Shown: positions 6,959 to 10,422 of the stretch, piece after piece | Position numbering within the stretch: the first letter of the stretch is position 1 | Layout of the letters: each line of letters opens with the position of its first letter | Source: Egerieenecus sp048201975 | Lineage (GTDB): Bacteria > Bacillota > Clostridia > Christensenellales > Aristaeellaceae | Direction: 5' to 3' | NCBI GenBank assembly: GCA_048201975.1 | Contig: DBFBGQ010000120.1 | Span: 1 to 10,422, forward strand | Length of the DNA stretch: 10,422 nucleotides | Made by a program: the position numbers and the translations under genes | The notes under the pieces: model-generated | The model's database searches: none | The model's input: only the letters and a program-made list of their open reading frames with translations | What the model was told of the DNA's origin: nothing

Positions 6959-6968
6959 TCTTCCCCCC

Positions 6969-6997
6969 TTGACCTTATGACCAAAATAACGGATAAT
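6969..6997 (+). promoter_or_regulatory. Sigma-A-type promoter of the three-gene unit 7047-10214
   Basis: TTGACC (6969-6974), a 17-base spacer, then GATAAT (6992-6997): five of six matches in each box. The expected start near 7004 gives a leader of about 43 bases ending in AAAGGAGG before the GTG at 7047. Confidence 0.8.
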
Positions 6998-7046
6998 AGA
7001 ATTAGTTCCCAGCGTATCGGCATAGCAATAAAGGAGGAACCATCGC

Positions 7047-7511
7047 GTGTATACCCAATCGGATTTGGAACAGACCCTCGCGCAGAAAAAAAAGCGCTGG
7101 ATGCTGCTTGCTGTTCCCGAGGCCGTGCTGGTGGCGGTCATTGTTTATTCCCTGGTGATCCGCCAGGAGTGGCTGACCTCGCTGACCAGCTGCGTGGCGG
7201 GAGCGCTGCTGATCTTCGTCTATGACCTGGCCATCAAGCCCCTGAGCTGCTACGCGCGGCATCTGCAGGGCGTGCTGCAGGGGCGCACCCGTACCCTGGA
7301 GGGCACATTCAAGCAGCTGGACATGCAACCCTCCGTGGTGGATGGCGTCTACTACCGGGGCATGATCGTTTCCGCAGGCGACCCCACCGACGAGGAGGAC
7401 GACCGGCTGTTTTATTACGACACGGAAAAGCCCCTGCCCCAGCTGCAACCCGGCGACAAGCTGCGCGTCACCTATCATGACCGCGAGGTAGCGAACCTGG
7501 AAAAGCTGTGA
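7047..7511 (+). CDS. Small two-helix membrane protein of unknown function
   Basis: 154 residues, starting with GTG at 7047 with AAAGGAGG nine bases upstream. After a charged, cytosolic N-terminus rich in lysine (residues 1-17, ending KKKR) come two membrane helices at about 18-38 and 42-63, joined by a very short turn. Both ends should therefore be cytosolic under the positive-inside rule. Residues about 64-154 form a soluble domain with a likely helix (69-90) and then a beta-rich part ending in PGDKLRVTYHDREVANLEKL, which looks like a small barrel or OB-like fold. I do not recognise the family. It is the first gene of a unit with a universal-stress-like protein (22-base gap) and an exported propeller/solute-binding protein, so it may be the membrane component of that set, but this is inference. 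Confidence 0.75.
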   Translation: MYTQSDLEQTLAQKKKRWMLLAVPEAVLVAVIVYSLVIRQEWLTSLTSCVAGALLIFVYDLAIKPLSCYARHLQGVLQGRTRTLEGTFKQLDMQPSVVDGVYYRGMIVSAGDPTDEEDDRLFYYDTEKPLPQLQPGDKLRVTYHDREVANLEKL

Positions 7512-7533
7512 GACGGGAGAAAAGAGGTGCCCC

Positions 7534-7914
7534 ATGGAAAACGTGTTGGTATGCGTCACCGGCCAGAAAATGTGCGAACGCTTGATCCACCGGGGCGTAC
7601 AGGTGGCCCAGGAGCATGGCTTGCCCCTGCTGGTGCTGTCGGTGGTGGGAAACGGCCTGAACGACCTTAGCAATCCGGTGGTGAACGAAGCGCTGGATTA
7701 TTTATACCGAGCCAGCGCGCATAGCGGCGCAGAGATGACCGTGCTTTGCTCCGAAAAGCCCCTGGACGCCATCGTGAGCTTCGCCAAGGCCCACGGCGTC
7801 AAACACCTGGTGCTGGGCGAAGGCAAGCCGGACGTTCACGGCAACAGCTTTGCCGGGTATCTGGCCATGTCGCTGCCCCTGGTTACCTTTCACGCAGAAC
7901 CCTCGGCATCCTGA
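7534..7914 (+). CDS. Small universal stress protein (UspA/KdpD-Usp-like)
   Basis: 126 residues, cytosolic. The N-terminus MENVLVCVTGQKMCERLIHR is the typical first strand and helix of the Usp fold and most resembles the Usp-like domain of KdpD sensor kinases ('lVCv......eRLIR.a'). A second strand, LPLLVLSVVG (30-39), a helix, then EMTVLCSEKPLDAIVSFAKAHGVKHLVLGE (67-96) follow the alternating alpha/beta order. The usual ATP-binding signature G-2x-G-9x-G(S/T) is not intact; only GEGKPDVHGNS (95-105) remains, so nucleotide binding is doubtful. The protein is about 15-20 residues shorter than most UspA proteins. AGAGGTG lies four bases before the ATG. It is the middle gene of the three-gene unit. 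A regulatory or ligand-sensing role tied to its neighbours is plausible but unproven. Confidence 0.8.
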   Translation: MENVLVCVTGQKMCERLIHRGVQVAQEHGLPLLVLSVVGNGLNDLSNPVVNEALDYLYRASAHSGAEMTVLCSEKPLDAIVSFAKAHGVKHLVLGEGKPDVHGNSFAGYLAMSLPLVTFHAEPSAS

Positions 7915-7955
7915 GCTTTGCACCCTAACATACTGTATGGAAAAAGGAGGTTCCC

Positions 7956-10214
7956 ATGTATCATTGGAAAAAGTTCCTGGCGCTGCTGCTGGCGTGGATG
8001 ATGTGCGTTTCCGCATCCTCTACGGTGGCTGCAGCCGAAATCATTGGCGGTAGCGTAGCCATTGCCGGCACGGACAATGAGCAGCCCTATTACTTTTCCT
8101 CGCTGTGCACCATGGGCGATCATCTCTATGCTGCCGATTACGGCAACATTTTCGAGCTGGACCCGGAGGTTCCCGGAGGAATCAAGGCCATTTATGCCCT
8201 ACCACTGGAGGATATGACTTACTCCGTGGAGGGCGAGGAGTACATGATTGCGGACTCTCCCCAGGCCATTGCCTCCGACGGGAAAGACCTGTACGTGTTT
8301 TTCCAGAGCCGTCAACTGCGCCGCTGCACCCTCGATCAAGAGGTTGCATCCTTCAGCGATCCCATCGCCAGCATTGGAGCAGCGGACGACGACTGGTTCA
8401 ACCTGGGCGGCATGGTCATTCAGGATGGCGCGGCCTACCTGCTCATTTCCTCGCCCGACGATTCCTGGGGCAAATATGATCTGTGGGAGATCCAGCTGTC
8501 CGACGGCGCGACGCGGCTGATAACCTCCGGCGGACTGACCTCCATGTGCAGCTATCAGCCCGGCACGCTGCTGATACGCTACTGGGACCAGGAAGAGGCT
8601 TACAGCGGACCCGAGGTCATCATGCCCACCCTGTGCAGCCTGGACATCGCCACCGGCGAACTGACCGAGCTGCTTTCCCTGTCCGACTCCCAGCAGGGAT
8701 GCCTGGCCTACGACCCAGAAACGGACACCATTTATACCGCCTCCGACGATTCCCTGTACCGGCACGTTGCCCTGGGCGAGCAGGAGACCTGTGCCTATCT
8801 GAACCTGCAATACCTGAACAGCTCCTCTTCCAGCGCGCTGCTGAACGGGAAATACTATACCATTGACAACAACGGCGGCACCTTCATCTGCGCGGATACC
8901 GATCCTGCAAACATGCCTGACCGTGCGCTGCGCATTGCCCAGTCCTACAAGGATAACACCATGGTTGCCTTCATGGAAGCGCACCCGGAGATTCCCGTGG
9001 TCACCATGGACACCGGCGCCTACAGCGCCGACCTGATCGCCCAGAGCATGGCCGCGGGCGACGACTCCGCGGACATCTATGTGGTGAATGTGAGCTGGGG
9101 CGGGTTTGACCAGCTGCGGAACAAGGGTTACTGCGTGGACCTGTCCAACTCCACAATCCTCATGGAGCAGGTAGCGCGGATGAATCCCACCCTCACAGCG
9201 CCCTTCTTCCAGGACGATCATCTGTGGGCCTTCCCCTCCAGCGCATATGCCAACGGCTTTGGCTACAGCCCGGGGGTCATGGAGAAAATCGGCATGACGG
9301 AGGACGAGCTGCCCACAACCCTGCTGGAGTTCATGGACTTCGCGGTGGATTGGCTGAATGATTATGCCTACGATTACGCGGACCTGACGCTGCTGGAAAG
9401 CGTTTATGACATTCGCGGTCAGCTCTTCAACCAAGTGGTGAATAGCTACGTGGCCTACTACGCCGCCACGGACCAGGAGCTGGATTTCGATACCCCGCTG
9501 ATGCGCAAGCTGCTGGCAAAGCTGGACGAGGTTTCCCCCCGGTTGGAGGAGATGAATCCCAAAGATACCAGCAACGGCATCATCACCTATTCCTCCTCGG
9601 ACAACTTGCCCAGTTCCCTGTTAACGGAGTACCTGTCCTACAATCCCCAGGAGTACAGTTTCCATTGGGACTACCAGCCGCTGCTGCTTCCCCTGGACGA
9701 GGGCATGGATCCGGCTATTCCCATGTCCATGGAGGTTTACCTTATCAACCCCAACTCCAAGAATGCGGATCTGGCTGTCACCTTCCTGGAGTATGCTGCA
9801 CAGAACATGTCCAGTTCCCTGGAGATCACCCTCTGCCCGGACGCCAACGATCCCGTGGAAGACCCCAACTCCCTGCGCAACATAGCGTCCACCCAGCAGG
9901 ACATTGACGATCTCAAGGCGCAAATCGAAACCGCCGATGAGGAGCAGAAGCGTGATCTGCAGGATACCCTAAGCTGGATGCAGGAGTGGCTGACCACCCA
10001 GGAGGAAAACAAGTATGCAATCTCCGCGGAAAGCATCGCTACCTACCGGGAGATCGAGCCTTACCTCTATGTCAGCACCAGCAGCATCTTTGCCAACATC
10101 ACCACGGACGGCTCGCAGCTGCTTCAGCGCTACATGGACGGGCAGATGTCCTCCGAGCAGTTCATCAAGGACTTCAACCGCATCATCCGCATGATGCAGA
10201 TGGAAGACATGTAA
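7956..10214 (+). CDS. Exported protein: predicted beta-propeller fused to a family 1 extracellular solute-binding domain
   Basis: 752 residues with a signal peptide at 1-27 and a likely signal peptidase I cut in VAAA/E. The only cysteine near it (Cys17, in WMMC) does not fit a lipobox. Residues about 45-315 carry some six repeats of the 'hxxxG..lYhh......l...d' kind (for example GDHLYAADYGNIFELD, GKDLYVFFQSRQLRRCTLD, ETDTIYTASDDSLYRH), suggesting a beta-propeller. Residues about 320-752 are a bacterial solute-binding protein, family 1: FMEAHPEIPVV, LIAQSMAAGDDSADIYVV, the 'YANGFGYSPGVMEKIGM' hinge region, PTTLLEFMDFA, and a final YMDGQMSSEQFIKDFNRIIR. A charged, probably coiled-coil stretch lies at about 645-687. 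The start has AAGGAGG five bases upstream. No permease or ATPase gene is in the window, so its ligand and partner are unknown; it could be a sensor rather than a transport component. Confidence 0.85.
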   Translation: MYHWKKFLALLLAWMMCVSASSTVAAAEIIGGSVAIAGTDNEQPYYFSSLCTMGDHLYAADYGNIFELDPEVPGGIKAIYALPLEDMTYSVEGEEYMIADSPQAIASDGKDLYVFFQSRQLRRCTLDQEVASFSDPIASIGAADDDWFNLGGMVIQDGAAYLLISSPDDSWGKYDLWEIQLSDGATRLITSGGLTSMCSYQPGTLLIRYWDQEEAYSGPEVIMPTLCSLDIATGELTELLSLSDSQQGCLAYDPETDTIYTASDDSLYRHVALGEQETCAYLNLQYLNSSSSSALLNGKYYTIDNNGGTFICADTDPANMPDRALRIAQSYKDNTMVAFMEAHPEIPVVTMDTGAYSADLIAQSMAAGDDSADIYVVNVSWGGFDQLRNKGYCVDLSNSTILMEQVARMNPTLTAPFFQDDHLWAFPSSAYANGFGYSPGVMEKIGMTEDELPTTLLEFMDFAVDWLNDYAYDYADLTLLESVYDIRGQLFNQVVNSYVAYYAATDQELDFDTPLMRKLLAKLDEVSPRLEEMNPKDTSNGIITYSSSDNLPSSLLTEYLSYNPQEYSFHWDYQPLLLPLDEGMDPAIPMSMEVYLINPNSKNADLAVTFLEYAAQNMSSSLEITLCPDANDPVEDPNSLRNIASTQQDIDDLKAQIETADEEQKRDLQDTLSWMQEWLTTQEENKYAISAESIATYREIEPYLYVSTSSIFANITTDGSQLLQRYMDGQMSSEQFIKDFNRIIRMMQMEDM

Positions 10215-10234
10215 GCTTTCCCTCGAAAACAACC

Positions 10235-10270
10235 AATCGCCGTCCCCCTCTGCGCAGGGGGGCGGCGATT
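10235..10270. terminator. 15-bp hairpin just past the solute-binding gene
   Basis: AATCGCCGTCCCCCT (10235-10249), loop CTGCGC, then AGGGGGGCGGCGATT (10256-10270): 15 pairs with one T-G wobble. It begins 20 bases past the stop codon. On the plus strand only TTT continues from the stem, so classic U-tract termination is weak. On the minus strand it is followed by GGTTGTTTTC, which would serve a convergent gene if one exists to the right. It may also protect the 3' end of the mRNA. Confidence 0.55.
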
Positions 10271-10337
10271 TGCATGCAGCGGCAATGTCCGCCCTTGTGT
10301 GGAAACCTTTGGCCCATAGCGACACCAAACCGCAGCG

Positions 10338-10413
10338 CTGTTGTCACGTCTGTTGTCGAGTCAAAGCCTTATGCCATAAGGTTTTTTTGCTCTTTGACCC
10401 ACTTGACAACAAG
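10338..10413. repeat. Nested inverted repeat with repeated TGTTGTC units
   Basis: CTGTTGTC occurs twice in direct order 12 bases apart (10338-10345, 10350-10357) and once inverted as GACAACA (10405-10411). TGTTGTCGAGT (10351-10361) pairs with ACTTGACAACA (10401-10411) over 11 bp with one G-T pair; inside it CAAAG (10362-10366) pairs with CTTTG (10392-10396). The terminator-like hairpin 10367-10388 sits at the centre. The right arm also contains TTGACCCACTTGACA, with two TTGAC boxes nine bases apart that could include the -35 of a gene beyond the window. Confidence 0.55.
10367..10388 (+). terminator. Probable rho-independent terminator of the 7047-10214 unit
   Basis: CCTTAT (10367-10372), loop GCC, ATAAGG (10376-10381), then seven T. 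The stem is short and AT-rich but can extend by pairing the preceding AAAG with the T-run. It is 153 bases past the stop codon and may work together with the stronger hairpin at 10235-10270. Confidence 0.55.
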
Positions 10414-10422
10414 GAAAAAGAA

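Noticed and set aside
8199..9434. A 411-codon open frame on the minus strand opposite the solute-binding gene
   Set aside because: Low-complexity Gly/Val/His/Gln composition and no start signals, while the plus strand has a signal peptide and recognisable domains.

Overview
The window looks like a chromosomal stretch from a GC-rich member of the class Clostridia, perhaps an Oscillospirales- or Christensenellales-like gut bacterium. The evidence is strong AAGGAGG-type ribosome binding sites, sigma-A-type promoters, secreted proteins with the clostridial style of bacterial SH3 module, an MFS/acyltransferase fusion, and a family 1 solute-binding protein. The lineage is inferred from gene style; no marker gene is present. 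No rRNA, tRNA, CRISPR array, transposase, integrase or phage gene was found.

Layout. (1) 3-2287, minus strand: a two-gene operon. A DUF2461-family protein is followed 13 bases later by a complete alpha-D-phosphohexomutase (phosphomannomutase/phosphoglucomutase). It reads from a clear promoter with a perfect TATAAT. (2) 2311-2655, plus strand: a short Dabb-like protein with its own divergent, extended -10 promoter. (3) 2721-4232, minus strand: a secreted protein with two similar N-terminal modules and C-terminal SH3-like repeats, convergent with the Dabb gene. (4) 4233-4646: 414 bases without a convincing gene. It holds a strong plus-strand terminator that has no plus-strand gene in front of it. 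(5) 4647-6874, minus strand: a 12-helix MFS-like domain fused to a PlsC-like acyltransferase whose HX4D box is altered, with a structured leader. (6) 6969-10214, plus strand: a three-gene unit of a small two-helix membrane protein (GTG start), a small universal-stress-like protein, and a large exported protein joining a predicted beta-propeller to an extracellular solute-binding domain. (7) 10215-10422: two hairpins and a nested inverted repeat at the right edge.

How it fits together. Most of the window is housekeeping or cell-envelope work: sugar-phosphate interconversion for surface polysaccharide precursors, lipid acylation or flipping, and secreted or surface proteins. The part least explained by known systems is the 6969-10214 unit. 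It pairs a cytosolic nucleotide-binding-type fold, a membrane protein and an exported ligand-binding protein, with no ABC permease or ATPase inside the window. The solute-binding protein also lacks a lipobox. All functional assignments come from reading motifs by eye; no database search was run.
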